A stretch of 33,557 nucleotides of DNA from an uncultured Faecalibacterium sp. (GTDB lineage: Bacteria > Bacillota > Clostridia > Oscillospirales > Ruminococcaceae). The notes beneath the pieces are model-generated. The model searched no databases. It worked only from the letters and a program-made list of their open reading frames with translations, and was not told the origin of the DNA. Made by a program: the position numbers and the translations under genes. Positions 23,567-31,250 of the stretch are shown one piece after another (position 1 is the first letter of the stretch; every line of letters starts with the position of its first letter). The DNA is taken from positions 1 through 33,557 of the forward strand of contig CALDNF010000062.1 of the NCBI GenBank assembly GCA_937917475.1. Reading direction: 5' to 3'.

Positions 23567-24168
23567 GTGAGTTCAGAATCGGCTATGTGAGTTCCATCGA
23601 CTACGAGAACGGGCTGTGCGAAGTCCACTACCCGGATCGGGACGATACCGTGACCGAGAAAGTGCCATTCATCTCCAATCGGGAATACCGTATGCCGGAG
23701 GTGGAAGACATCGTGGCAGTGCTGCACCCGGGAGACAGCCCGGAAGACGCTGTTGTGCTGGGCACGATCTGGAACGAAAAAATCAAACCGGCAGAGGGCA
23801 AGAAAGGTGTCTACCGCAAGGAGTATTCCAACAAGGATGGACAGGCGTACCGAAAGTTCGATGCGGACGCAAAGGAACTGACGGATGCGGTGAAGGGAAA
23901 GAAAATCCTCGAAGCCGAAAGTCTGGAAGTTAAGGTGGGCGGCGCAACGGTAACGGTGAGCAAGAGCGGAGCAGTTTCGATCAACTCCCCGGCGGGGATC
24001 ACCATCAAAGCCACGGGAACCATGGAACTGTCCGCCAGTACCATCACGGCCAGTGCCGGAACGGTGAACATCAACGGCGGCGGTGGCGACGTGGTGGTGT
24101 CTGGTAAGTCGCTAGTAAACCATACGCACACGGGCAATCTGGGCAACCCGACCAGCCCGCCGAATTAA
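23563..24168 (+). CDS. Baseplate spike protein, gpV-like
   Basis: 201 aa. The N-terminal OB-like domain (IGYVSSIDYENGLCEVHYPD ... VEDIVAVLHPGDSPEDAVVL) and the C-terminal beta-helix-like repeats (SINSPAGITIKATGTMELSA, then GTVNINGGGGDVVVSG) are those of P2 gpV/phage baseplate assembly protein V, the membrane-piercing tip. The end, VNHTHTGNLGNPTSPPN, has the HxH pattern that often binds iron at spike tips. Confidence 0.88.
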   Translation: MSEFRIGYVSSIDYENGLCEVHYPDRDDTVTEKVPFISNREYRMPEVEDIVAVLHPGDSPEDAVVLGTIWNEKIKPAEGKKGVYRKEYSNKDGQAYRKFDADAKELTDAVKGKKILEAESLEVKVGGATVTVSKSGAVSINSPAGITIKATGTMELSASTITASAGTVNINGGGGDVVVSGKSLVNHTHTGNLGNPTSPPN

Positions 24169-24180
24169 GGAGGTGCTGAA

Positions 24181-24576
24181 ATGTATGTGGGAATTTTCGG
24201 AGACGTGATTTTCTCCGTGGGACACCTGCGGACGCTGACGCTCTCCAATTTCAAAGGGACTTCCGGCGCAAAGTGGGTAGACCATGAAGTGATCGGTGGA
24301 AAGGCAAAGTCGGAGTACATCGCTCCAAAGCTCATGGAGTACACCTGCGACATTCTGCTTGATGCAGACCACGGCGTGAATCCGAGGAAGATGCTGAATC
24401 GGTTGAAGCAAATGACGGAAAACGGAGAAGTCCATTATTTCATCATCGGCTTTGCTCCGTTGTCAAAGAACAGATTCACCATTACCAGCATGAGCGACAG
24501 CTGGGATGCTGTGATAAAGCATGGCCTGCTGGTGCAGTGTAAGGTGAGCCTGACGATAAAGGAGTATGTGGGATGA
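24181..24576 (+). CDS. Tail protein gpU-like
   Basis: 131 aa, P2 gpU family by sequence pattern (MYVGIFGDVIFSV, with GFAPLSKNRFTITSMSDSWD). AAGGAGG precedes the ATG. It is needed for tail assembly in P2. It overlaps the next gene by ATGA. Confidence 0.78.
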   Translation: MYVGIFGDVIFSVGHLRTLTLSNFKGTSGAKWVDHEVIGGKAKSEYIAPKLMEYTCDILLDADHGVNPRKMLNRLKQMTENGEVHYFIIGFAPLSKNRFTITSMSDSWDAVIKHGLLVQCKVSLTIKEYVG

Positions 24577-24890
24577 TCGACATCAGCAGCACAGTGCTTG
24601 CCCTGTCCGAAGACAGCGCAACGCAGGAAGAAGTACAGGATGTTGCCCGGTGTCTGCGCACCCTGTACTCGACCCCTCTTGGCAGTCAGGAGGGAGACCG
24701 AAGCCTTGGCATTGACCAAGGCGTTTTTCTTGATAAGCCCATGGAAGTGGCAAAGGCCCTGTATGTGCGGGAGGTAACAGAACGCACGGCAGAATTTGAA
24801 CCCCGGGCACAGGTGGTGCGGGTGGATTGGCTGGAAAGCAAACTGAAACAGGGCGAAGTGATCCCGAAGGTGGTGTACGAGCTTGTCTAA
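24573..24890 (+). CDS. Baseplate wedge protein, gpW/gp25 family
   Basis: 105 aa. The conserved gp25-type pattern is seen in EVQDVARCLRTLYSTPLGSQ followed by gDRSLGID. The C-terminus (EFEPRAQVVRVDWLESKLKQ) matches the lysozyme-like wedge fold. It joins sheath and baseplate. The next gene starts within its last codons. Confidence 0.85.
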   Translation: MIDISSTVLALSEDSATQEEVQDVARCLRTLYSTPLGSQEGDRSLGIDQGVFLDKPMEVAKALYVREVTERTAEFEPRAQVVRVDWLESKLKQGEVIPKVVYELV

Positions 24891-26031
24891 AATCAAAGAG
24901 TTTGAGAACATTCCTGAAATCGACATTGAGGGAGCGGAAACGCTGGAAGAGGCAGTTGAAGATTGCAAGGCTCTGTATGCGAAGTTCGACAAGGAGCTTG
25001 ACGGAACGGAAAGCACCCCGTTGGCACGATGCAACGAGGCACGGCTTATCCTGCTTACGCTGGCTCACCGCTCCCACCATGTGATCGAGTATGCGACGGC
25101 AGCCCTGAAAGCACAGCTGCTTCCCACCAGCACGGGCACCAATCTGGATAACGTGGCCGCTCTGGTGGGCACGGAACGCCTGCAGGCTGGATGCGCCACA
25201 ACGGTGCTGCGGTTTACCCTGTCCGCTGAAAGGACAAGCGTTACCAGCATCCCGGAAGGGGTGCAGGTACGCACGGCGGATAAACGGTATTTCTACACAT
25301 CGGAGTATGCAGAGATTCCGGCTGGCGAGCTGACAGTGGACGTTCCGGCGGTGGCGGCAGACGCAGGTGCAGACAGCACTGGCATTGCGGCTGGCGAAGT
25401 CAACGTGCTGGTGGACCCGATCCCGTATGTCGCATCCGTAGCGAACACGTCCGCCACCAGCGGAGGAACCGAAACGGAAAGCGACGATTCCCTCACTGAG
25501 CGGGCCTATCTCGCACCGTCCAACACGTCGGTGGCCGGACCGCCTGATCTGTATGAGTATTTCACAAAGAGCTGGCGCAGTGATATTTCGGACACGAAGA
25601 TCATCTGCGAGGATGGCTATACCATCTACATCTATTTCTTGTTGGCGAATGGACGCTTGCCGACCACGGAGGAATGCCGGGAACTGGAACGGTATTTTGC
25701 AGAGGTGAAGAAGCCGATGGGCGATCTGGTAGTTGGAACACCCCCGGCGGAAGTGCCGTACAACATCGACCTGACCTATTACATTGCATCCAGCAATACG
25801 AAGAACGCTTCTACGATTCAGGCCAATGTGAAACAGGCGGTGGCAGATTACCAGACGTGGCAGAGGAAGATCGGCAGGGATATTGACCCGGCAGAGCTTA
25901 TCATGCGTGTCCGGGAAGCGGGAGCCAAACGCCCGAAGCTGACAGCCCCGGTAGATACGAAAGTATCTGAAATTCAGGTGGCAAAGATGGCAAGCTGCAA
26001 CATCGTCTATGGAGGAATCGAAGATGATTAA
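24883..26031 (+). CDS. Baseplate protein J-like
   Basis: 382 aa, P2 gpJ family, the wedge protein that builds the baseplate rim. It probably starts at TTG 24883, with AAGGTGG upstream; the first in-frame ATG is far inside the conserved region. Typical features are GTNLDNVAALVGTERLQAG near residue 85 and the DDSLTERAYLAPSNTSVAGP segment near 205. It overlaps the next gene by 8 nt. Confidence 0.88.
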   Translation: MSKIKEFENIPEIDIEGAETLEEAVEDCKALYAKFDKELDGTESTPLARCNEARLILLTLAHRSHHVIEYATAALKAQLLPTSTGTNLDNVAALVGTERLQAGCATTVLRFTLSAERTSVTSIPEGVQVRTADKRYFYTSEYAEIPAGELTVDVPAVAADAGADSTGIAAGEVNVLVDPIPYVASVANTSATSGGTETESDDSLTERAYLAPSNTSVAGPPDLYEYFTKSWRSDISDTKIICEDGYTIYIYFLLANGRLPTTEECRELERYFAEVKKPMGDLVVGTPPAEVPYNIDLTYYIASSNTKNASTIQANVKQAVADYQTWQRKIGRDIDPAELIMRVREAGAKRPKLTAPVDTKVSEIQVAKMASCNIVYGGIEDD

Positions 26032-26791
26032 ACTCCAAGATACGGGCCTGATCGAGGGCCTGCCGCCCGGCATTGCAGAGACGCACTGGGTGAAAGTGCT
26101 GGACGCTGTGTTCCGGGAACGGCAAAAGAAAGAGCTGGAAGCAGTCCGCAAAGTGTTTGTCTATACGGCCATTGATTCGGCCCCGGAAAACATTCTGGAT
26201 ATTCTGGCGGTGCAGTTCAAGGTGGACTGGTACAGGGACGATTACCCCATCGAAACCAAGCGCAGAGTTATCAAGACGGCCATGGAGGTGCGGCGGTACT
26301 GCGGCACCGAGTGGGCGGTGAAACAGGCAATCTCGGCAATCTATCCAAACTCAGAAATCGTGGAGTGGTACGACTACAACGGCACACCGGGGCACTGGCG
26401 GCTCAGAGTGAACATCACAGAAAACGCCGACATTGCCTACTACACTATCAAGAGAATGGAAAGCCTGCTGGGATATGCCCGCCGCTGTACGGCGCATCTG
26501 GAAGGAATCAGCTACCTGATCTTCAACAGTGACGCTCATTCTTACATCGGCACCGGCTACCACGGAACTGCACAGCGGGTATCTGCCCGCATCACAGGCA
26601 CCCTGCGTCCGAAAGACCACAAGGCCGTCACATACGCCCCGGTGGGCTGTGCCGCATACCGTATGCAGATGGTGGCCCGCATCAAGGGCGACATACGCCC
26701 GGCAGACCATACGGCAACCGCAACGGCCCCGGTGGGCGTGGCGGCATATCGACAGCAGTTTGAAATCAAAATTGGAGGTATGAACACATGA
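26024..26791 (+). CDS. Tail protein I-like
   Basis: 255 aa. The first ~140 residues follow P2 gpI (LPPGIAETHWVKVLDAVFRE; APENILDILAVQFKVDWYRD; GTEWAVKQAISAIYP). The C-terminal part adds two similar ~40-residue repeats (VSARITGTLRPKDHKAVTYA and VARIKGDIRPADHTATATA), seen in Firmicute tail I proteins. It links the baseplate to the fibre. GGAGGA precedes the ATG. It overlaps the fibre gene by ATGA. Confidence 0.82.
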   Translation: MIKLQDTGLIEGLPPGIAETHWVKVLDAVFRERQKKELEAVRKVFVYTAIDSAPENILDILAVQFKVDWYRDDYPIETKRRVIKTAMEVRRYCGTEWAVKQAISAIYPNSEIVEWYDYNGTPGHWRLRVNITENADIAYYTIKRMESLLGYARRCTAHLEGISYLIFNSDAHSYIGTGYHGTAQRVSARITGTLRPKDHKAVTYAPVGCAAYRMQMVARIKGDIRPADHTATATAPVGVAAYRQQFEIKIGGMNT

Positions 26792-28122
26792 GTTGGAACA
26801 ACAGTCTGTACACCAACGTCGGCACGGACATGATGAGCGAAGTGCTTTCCGGCGCAACCATGACAATCACCAAAGCCGTGGGCGGCTCCGGCACTACGGC
26901 TGCGGAATCGCTGGCAGCACTGACCGACGTAAAGGAGCAGAAGCAGACCCTTAAAATCCTTGGCATCGAGGACGCAACCGACAGCAGCGGCAACGATGCT
27001 GGCAAGCGCATCAAAATCCAGATCACCAACGAGGACGTGGAGACCAGTTACATCCTGCATCAGGTCGGTATCTATGCAAAGCTGGCAGGCGGTGAAGAAA
27101 CCCTGCTTATCATCATGCAGGATGACCGCGGCGTGGAAATCCCGTCCCACACCGAAAACAGCGATTTTTCCATTGAGCTGTACGGTATTATGGCGATCTC
27201 GAACCTTGCCAACATTTCCGTGACCGTTGACCCGAACGCCGTTGCATCCGTGGCGATGGTGACCAAGCAGATCACGCAGGTCAACACCAAGATCGACGAT
27301 ACCAAAAAGGCTTTGCAGGATGAAGCAAAGAAAACCTACATGGAGAAAGCGGGCGGAACCTTTACGGGTCCGCTGATTCTCCCCGGCGGGCTGACCGCTC
27401 TTGGCTATGCGAACAACGCAGGAAACCGCAACGCTATGCCGCCCCGTGATCGCAGTCTGGGTTCGGTCACATCCGAGCATCTTGAGATGATCGCAAGCGA
27501 CCAGTACAACGAACTTTTCCTCGGTGACTACTGGACTTCTGACGGTGTGGACTGGGTTATCGGTGACTTCAAATACTGGCATAACACTGGCGATACGGCT
27601 TGCACTAAGCCCCACGTCGTTGTGTTCCCCCGAAACAACTTGTACACCTACAAGTTCAACCCGACCAACACGACTGAGGGCGGCTACGTTGGCTCTGATC
27701 TGTACAAGAACGGCTTAACGCAGGCAAAGCAGATGGTAACTGCTGCATTCGGCTCTGCCCACATCCTGAACCACCGTGAATATCTCGTGAATGCTGTCAC
27801 AAACGGCGCACCGACTGGCACGGACTGGTACGACAGCACGGTGGAGCTGATGAACGAAAACATGGTCTACGGTGGCCGTCAGTTCAGCCCCATGCCGAAC
27901 GGCGCAACTGACCCTTGGAATACCTGCCGCAACTATACCATCGACAAGAGCCAACTGTCTCTGTTCCGCTATGAACCGTGGATGATCTGCAACCGTAACT
28001 GGTATTGGCTGCGAGACGTCGTCTCGGCAGCCGCTTTCGCGCGTGTCTACGGTCTCGGCGCTTCGGACTGCAACAATGCCGGCGCCGCCGGTGGCGTTCG
28101 TCCCGTTGTCGGTATCTGCTGA
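26788..28122 (+). CDS. Tail fibre / receptor-binding protein, DGR target
   Basis: 444 aa. The N-terminal ~160 residues are a baseplate-attachment domain (MSWNNSLYTNVGTDMMSEVL). A coiled linker (~160-190), a GGTFTGPLILPGG fibre motif (~192-205) and a C-terminal domain of ~220 residues follow. That domain ends in NRNWYWLRDVVSAAAFARVY and GGVRPVVGIC, the WLR...GVRP pattern of C-type-lectin-like (DUF6273-like) domains. The last 33 codons or so form the variable repeat of a diversity-generating retroelement: residues 416, 419, 421, 423, 425, 427, 432, 433 and 435 differ from the template. The protein should sit at the tail tip and choose the host receptor. Confidence 0.88.
   Translation: MSWNNSLYTNVGTDMMSEVLSGATMTITKAVGGSGTTAAESLAALTDVKEQKQTLKILGIEDATDSSGNDAGKRIKIQITNEDVETSYILHQVGIYAKLAGGEETLLIIMQDDRGVEIPSHTENSDFSIELYGIMAISNLANISVTVDPNAVASVAMVTKQITQVNTKIDDTKKALQDEAKKTYMEKAGGTFTGPLILPGGLTALGYANNAGNRNAMPPRDRSLGSVTSEHLEMIASDQYNELFLGDYWTSDGVDWVIGDFKYWHNTGDTACTKPHVVVFPRNNLYTYKFNPTNTTEGGYVGSDLYKNGLTQAKQMVTAAFGSAHILNHREYLVNAVTNGAPTGTDWYDSTVELMNENMVYGGRQFSPMPNGATDPWNTCRNYTIDKSQLSLFRYEPWMICNRNWYWLRDVVSAAAFARVYGLGASDCNNAGAAGGVRPVVGIC
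28017..28112 (+). repeat. DGR variable repeat (VR)
   Basis: 96 bp at the 3' end of the fibre gene, matching the template repeat (28749-28844) at 81 of 96 positions. All 15 differences fall on template adenines (8 A to G, 5 A to C, 2 A to T). The last 20 bp have no adenine in the template and are identical, as expected for the initiation-of-homing segment. Confidence 0.95.
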
Positions 28123-28128
28123 TCGAAC

Positions 28129-28153
28129 ATCCTGCGGGCTTGTACCGCAGGAT
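28129..28153 (+). promoter_or_regulatory. Hairpin downstream of VR
   Basis: ATCCTGCGG (28129-28137) pairs perfectly with CCGCAGGAT (28145-28153) around a 7-nt loop. It begins 16 nt after VR and 6 nt after the fibre stop codon. A DNA hairpin or cruciform just past VR promotes homing in the Bordetella phage DGR. There is no T-run, so a terminator is unlikely. Confidence 0.65.
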
Positions 28154-28180
28154 TGAGACAGCCCGGAAGGAAGTGGGAAA

Positions 28181-28726
28181 ATGTCCATCCCGAAACATGA
28201 ACGTGCGCCGTCCCGCCTTGATGCACAGCACATGGCCCGGAAAATCAGCATGGAGATCACCACTGAACTGGCCCGCACGTTCGGTTACAGCAAGAACAAA
28301 TTCGAGAAGCGCGTTGAGACCATGACAAAATATCTGCCGCCCGGCCCTGACCGGGAGCAGGCGGCAGCGCAGATTCGAGAGCAGGAACAGGGATTCAACC
28401 TGTGGCTGATTGAGCAGGAACGCCGGAGGATGCACGATCTTTCCCGTGAAATTCCTCTGCACCTGCGGGCTGCAAATTCCATCTGGCCGAGTTGTCAGCT
28501 GGAATTGGACGCACGGCGGCTTGAGCTTGACAAAGCCATTGCCGCCTGCTGGAAGTTGCAGGATGAATTGCAGTATGTAGCCGAAACCATTCCAGCAGAT
28601 TTCAATAGGTACACGGGCATTGTGCTTGAAATTGATAAGCTGGTAGCCTACATCAAGAACCTGCGGAAGTCTGACGCAAAACGATTCAAGGCGGCGGTGC
28701 GGACCGCTGCAAATCCGAAAAAATAA
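28181..28726 (+). CDS. avd: DGR accessory variability protein, Avd-like
   Basis: 181 aa, almost wholly helical with several basic helices (ARKISMEITTELARTFGYSK, then LELDARRLELDKAIAACWKL; basic C-terminus LRKSDAKRFKAAVRTAANPK). Its position between the variable gene and TR/RT is that of avd. Avd is a pentameric four-helix-bundle protein that binds the reverse transcriptase and template RNA. It is longer than the ~128-aa Bordetella Avd. The assignment rests on context and composition, not on a motif. A GGAAGG ribosome site is present. Confidence 0.72.
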   Translation: MSIPKHERAPSRLDAQHMARKISMEITTELARTFGYSKNKFEKRVETMTKYLPPGPDREQAAAQIREQEQGFNLWLIEQERRRMHDLSREIPLHLRAANSIWPSCQLELDARRLELDKAIAACWKLQDELQYVAETIPADFNRYTGIVLEIDKLVAYIKNLRKSDAKRFKAAVRTAANPKK

Positions 28727-28748
28727 ACACAGTGGGGCAATCTTTGTT

Positions 28749-28844
28749 CGTCGTCTCGGCAGCCAATTTCGCGAATGTCAACGGTAACGGCAATTCGAAC
28801 TGCAACAATGCCAGCAACGCCAATGGCGTTCGTCCCGTTGTCGG
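28749..28844 (+). repeat. DGR template repeat (TR)
   Basis: 96 bp containing 22 adenines, 21 of them in first or second codon positions when read in the VR frame. Eleven codons are affected: ten AAC/AAT and one AGC. None can mutate to a stop codon, because the third base is C or T. The remaining adenine is the silent third base of a GCA codon. Seven adenines are unchanged in the present VR. Confidence 0.95.
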
Positions 28845-28953
28845 GCCTTTGGATTTCGCAACTGTGCATGATGGGAAAAGCCCGACGCAGCTCTGCGAAA
28901 GGAAAGACTGTCCCTTCGTGGCGCAAGCTGCGATAAAGCCCCGCAAGGGCATC

Positions 28954-29003
28954 AACAGCGATGCTCCCGGTTACGACCGATGGAGCTATCACGCTGTTTT
29001 TTT
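28954..29003 (+). terminator. Terminator-like hairpin between TR spacer and RT
   Basis: Nested stems: AACAGCG (28954-28960) with CGCTGTT (28992-28998), GCTCC (28963-28967) with GGAGC (28982-28986), and CGG (28968-28970) with CCG (28977-28979). Seven T run from 28997 to 29003, then A and four more T. The predicted RT start is only 8 nt further on. Confidence 0.65.
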
Positions 29004-29010
29004 ATTTTCT

Positions 29011-30243
29011 ATGACAAAATTTGAGGATGCAAATTTTCTGTACGAAGCAGGAACCAAAGCAATCAAGCCGTCACCGTACAAGTACGGTACACAGCTTTTT
29101 GAGATGAACCATCTGCTTGAAACAGCAAAGCTCCAACGGGCTTTCCAGACGGGAACCTATGAGCCGCAGCCGGGCGTAAAGTTCGAGATCAAAGAGCGAG
29201 GGCATGAACGCTTTATCACCAGCACAGCAACGGCGGACAAGGCCGTGTCGCATCTGGTATGTGACGAGTATCTAACGCCGCTGTTGGAAAAGTATCTGCA
29301 ATACGACAACTCTGCATCGCAAAAGGGCAAGGGCGTGGCGTTCCATCGCCACCGCTTCAAAGTCCATCTGCGGCAGTATTACGAGCGGGAGGGTACAAAT
29401 GAGGGCTATATCCTGTTTTCTGATTTTTCCGGGTATTATGCAAATATCCTGCATGACGTGGCTCTTGCTCAACTGGAAAAGTATCTCGCAAAGGAGATCG
29501 CAGACCGGGCAGAGCTTGAGCAGGTCATGGGCGTACTGCGTACCACGTTCAAAACCTACGAGCTGGACGTGTCCCGGTTTTCCGACGAGGAAATTCAGAG
29601 GATGTACCGGGAGAAAGTCAGTTCCACGCTCAACCTTGGCGTTCCTGCATCCGCCCTGACTGGGCAAAAGATGCTGCGCAAGGGCGTGGACATCGGGAAT
29701 CAAATCTCGCAGAACACGGGTGTTTTCGTGCCAGTGCCAATAGACAACTACATCAAAATCGTATGCGGCATAAAGGAAGCCGCCCGGTATTCGGATGATT
29801 TCTACATGATGGCCCGCACGAAAGAAGAATTGCATGAAGCAATGGCGGGAGTGCGCCGGGAAGCCGCGCAGCTGGGCCTTATCATCAATGAGAAAAAGAC
29901 CCACATCTGCAAGCTGGGCGGCAAATACCGCCACCTGCAAATGCTCTACTCCCTGCGACCGGACGGCGAGATTACCTGCAAGATCAACCCGAAAGCTATC
30001 ACCCGTGAGCGGCGAAAGCTAAAAGCCTATAAGCGGCTTGTGGATGATGGCCGGATGGAGTACCGAGAAGCCGAAAACAATTTCAAATCATGGATTTGCG
30101 CCAACTACAAATTTATGTCGAAGCAGCAAATCCGCAACATGAGCAGGCTTTTCAAAGACCTGTTCGGAAAGGACATCACATGGAAAAAGAAAAAAGGACA
30201 TGGACGGTTACGCTGGCTGATGGGACAAAGCTCGAAAACCTAA
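29011..30243 (+). CDS. DGR reverse transcriptase
   Basis: 410 aa from the ATG at 29011. It copies the template RNA into adenine-mutated cDNA that replaces the variable repeat. RT motifs seen: the first catalytic Asp at D138 (LFSDFSGYYANI), IGNQISQ at 228-234 (the DGR-type form of the RT motif that is usually QGxxxSP), and the catalytic YSDD at 260-263. A basic thumb/C-terminal region follows. No clear ribosome site precedes 29011; the frame stays open upstream to a GTG at 28732 through TR, but homology-like sequence begins near 29011. It overlaps the next gene by 64 nt. Confidence 0.9.
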   Translation: MTKFEDANFLYEAGTKAIKPSPYKYGTQLFEMNHLLETAKLQRAFQTGTYEPQPGVKFEIKERGHERFITSTATADKAVSHLVCDEYLTPLLEKYLQYDNSASQKGKGVAFHRHRFKVHLRQYYEREGTNEGYILFSDFSGYYANILHDVALAQLEKYLAKEIADRAELEQVMGVLRTTFKTYELDVSRFSDEEIQRMYREKVSSTLNLGVPASALTGQKMLRKGVDIGNQISQNTGVFVPVPIDNYIKIVCGIKEAARYSDDFYMMARTKEELHEAMAGVRREAAQLGLIINEKKTHICKLGGKYRHLQMLYSLRPDGEITCKINPKAITRERRKLKAYKRLVDDGRMEYREAENNFKSWICANYKFMSKQQIRNMSRLFKDLFGKDITWKKKKGHGRLRWLMGQSSKT

Positions 30244-30542
30244 CCCTGAACAACGGCGCAAACACGTTCCACTCTCCCGCAGAGATCACCGAGGACACGT
30301 TCGACGGCAAGCTGTCGGAAGTCCACATTGCCGCCAGCGACGGCGATATGACAGGGTGCGCCTACCCGGACACCCTGCACGATGCAGAACTTGTGCAGAT
30401 CATGCAGCCCGCTGATACCCCGGACGGCCAGTGGGCTTTTATTCTGCGCGAGATCCCGGAAGATGACCTTTTCAGGGCAAAGATTCAGGCACAGCTTGAT
30501 TTCCTTGCCATGAACGCCGATGTTGATTTGGAGGGTATGTGA
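30180..30542 (+). CDS. Hypothetical phage protein, 120 aa, upstream of XkdX
   Basis: Begins MEKEKRTWTVTLADGTKLEN inside the end of the RT gene and ends one base before the XkdX gene. The first half looks like a beta-rich fold (VTLADGTKLENLTLNNGANT), the second half helical (FRAKIQAQLDFLAMNADVDL). Proteins of this size commonly precede XkdX in Firmicute phages; the role is unknown and probably tail-related. The start lies in an A/G-rich stretch. Confidence 0.65.
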   Translation: MEKEKRTWTVTLADGTKLENLTLNNGANTFHSPAEITEDTFDGKLSEVHIAASDGDMTGCAYPDTLHDAELVQIMQPADTPDGQWAFILREIPEDDLFRAKIQAQLDFLAMNADVDLEGM

Positions 30543-30543
30543 T

Positions 30544-30693
30544 ATGACTGAGCATAGTGCAAAGTTCGACGATGTGAAAAAATACTACGATCTCCGAATC
30601 TGGAAGAAGTCCACGGTCAAGCTGGCCGTCAAGAAGAAGTGGATCACCGCTGACGAGTACGAAGAAATCACGGGCGAAGCCTATGCAGCATAA
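30544..30693 (+). CDS. xkdX: XkdX family protein, 49 aa
   Basis: The full XkdX pattern is visible: VKKYYDLRIWKKSTVKLAVK followed by KKWITADEYEEITGEAYA. XkdX-type proteins are short and lie between tail and lysis genes in PBSX-like phages; their precise role is unknown. The start is one base after the previous stop. Confidence 0.85.
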   Translation: MTEHSAKFDDVKKYYDLRIWKKSTVKLAVKKKWITADEYEEITGEAYAA

Positions 30694-30856
30694 GAGCTGG
30701 CCCGCACTGTGCGAAAGCCTACTGGACAGGCTGGAAACGCTGGGAGCGGACACCACCACCGAGCGGGCAGAGTTTGGCGTGCTGATGGTGGATTGCTGCA
30801 TGAGAGGGTGCGGGGCAGACCTGCGCCCGAAAGGAGATGTTGAAGATGGCGATTAA
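30683..30856 (+). CDS. Small hypothetical protein, 57 aa
   Basis: Begins MQHKSWPALCESLLDRLETL in the last codons of XkdX and overlaps the endolysin start by 11 nt. It contains four Cys (VDCCMRGCGA region and C10). Its tight overlaps on both sides favour coupled translation, but the ribosome site is weak. Function unknown. Confidence 0.5.
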   Translation: MQHKSWPALCESLLDRLETLGADTTTERAEFGVLMVDCCMRGCGADLRPKGDVEDGD

Positions 30857-31250
30857 AGCCTATTCCTATGCGAAGGACGGGAGCAAGGCTCTGAGCAAGA
30901 ACTTCCACGTCCGGGAGTTCAAGTGCAAAGACGGCAGTGACCCGATCTTTATCGACGATGAGCTTGTGACCCTGCTGCAAAAGATTCGGGATCACTTCGG
31001 CAAGGCGGTGAATATCAACAGTGCTTTCCGCACTGCCAGCCACAACGCCAAACAGAAGAAAGCGTCCAAGTACAGCCAGCACCTTTACGGAAAGGCTGCT
31101 GATATTTGGATCGCTGGTGTGTCAGTGGACACGCTGGCCGCATACGTCGAAACCCTGCTCCCCAACCGGGGCGGCATTGGGCGGTACTACACGGACGGCT
31201 TCGTTCATGTTGATGTACGGGAGGTAAAAAGCAGATGGGTGATGCAGTAA
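30846..31250 (+). CDS. Endolysin, M15-type peptidase
   Basis: 134 aa, the size of Peptidase_M15_3 domain endolysins. Zinc ligands are visible as SQHLYGKAADIW (His and Asp) and FVHVDVRE (second His), with INSAFRTASHN before them. It should cut peptide cross-links in peptidoglycan at lysis. The ATG at 30846 is used because AAGGAG (30831-30836) is 9 nt upstream; the ATG at 30837 abuts it. No separate wall-binding domain is present. Confidence 0.85.
   Translation: MAIKAYSYAKDGSKALSKNFHVREFKCKDGSDPIFIDDELVTLLQKIRDHFGKAVNINSAFRTASHNAKQKKASKYSQHLYGKAADIWIAGVSVDTLAAYVETLLPNRGGIGRYYTDGFVHVDVREVKSRWVMQ

Larger units (their letters stand above)
28727..29004 (+). ncRNA. Predicted DGR template RNA (TR plus spacer)
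   Basis: The RNA would span TR (28749-28844) and a spacer to the terminator-like hairpin that ends near 29003. The spacer after TR is about 159 nt, close to the ~140-nt spacer needed for RT and Avd binding in the Bordetella system. The 5' end is unknown; the avd transcript may run straight into it. The limits given are therefore approximate. Confidence 0.5.

Noticed and set aside
28732..29010. N-terminal 93-codon extension of the reverse transcriptase as the annotated start
   Set aside because: It would translate the template repeat and a terminator-like hairpin; RT-like sequence begins at about 29011. It is kept only as a finding.
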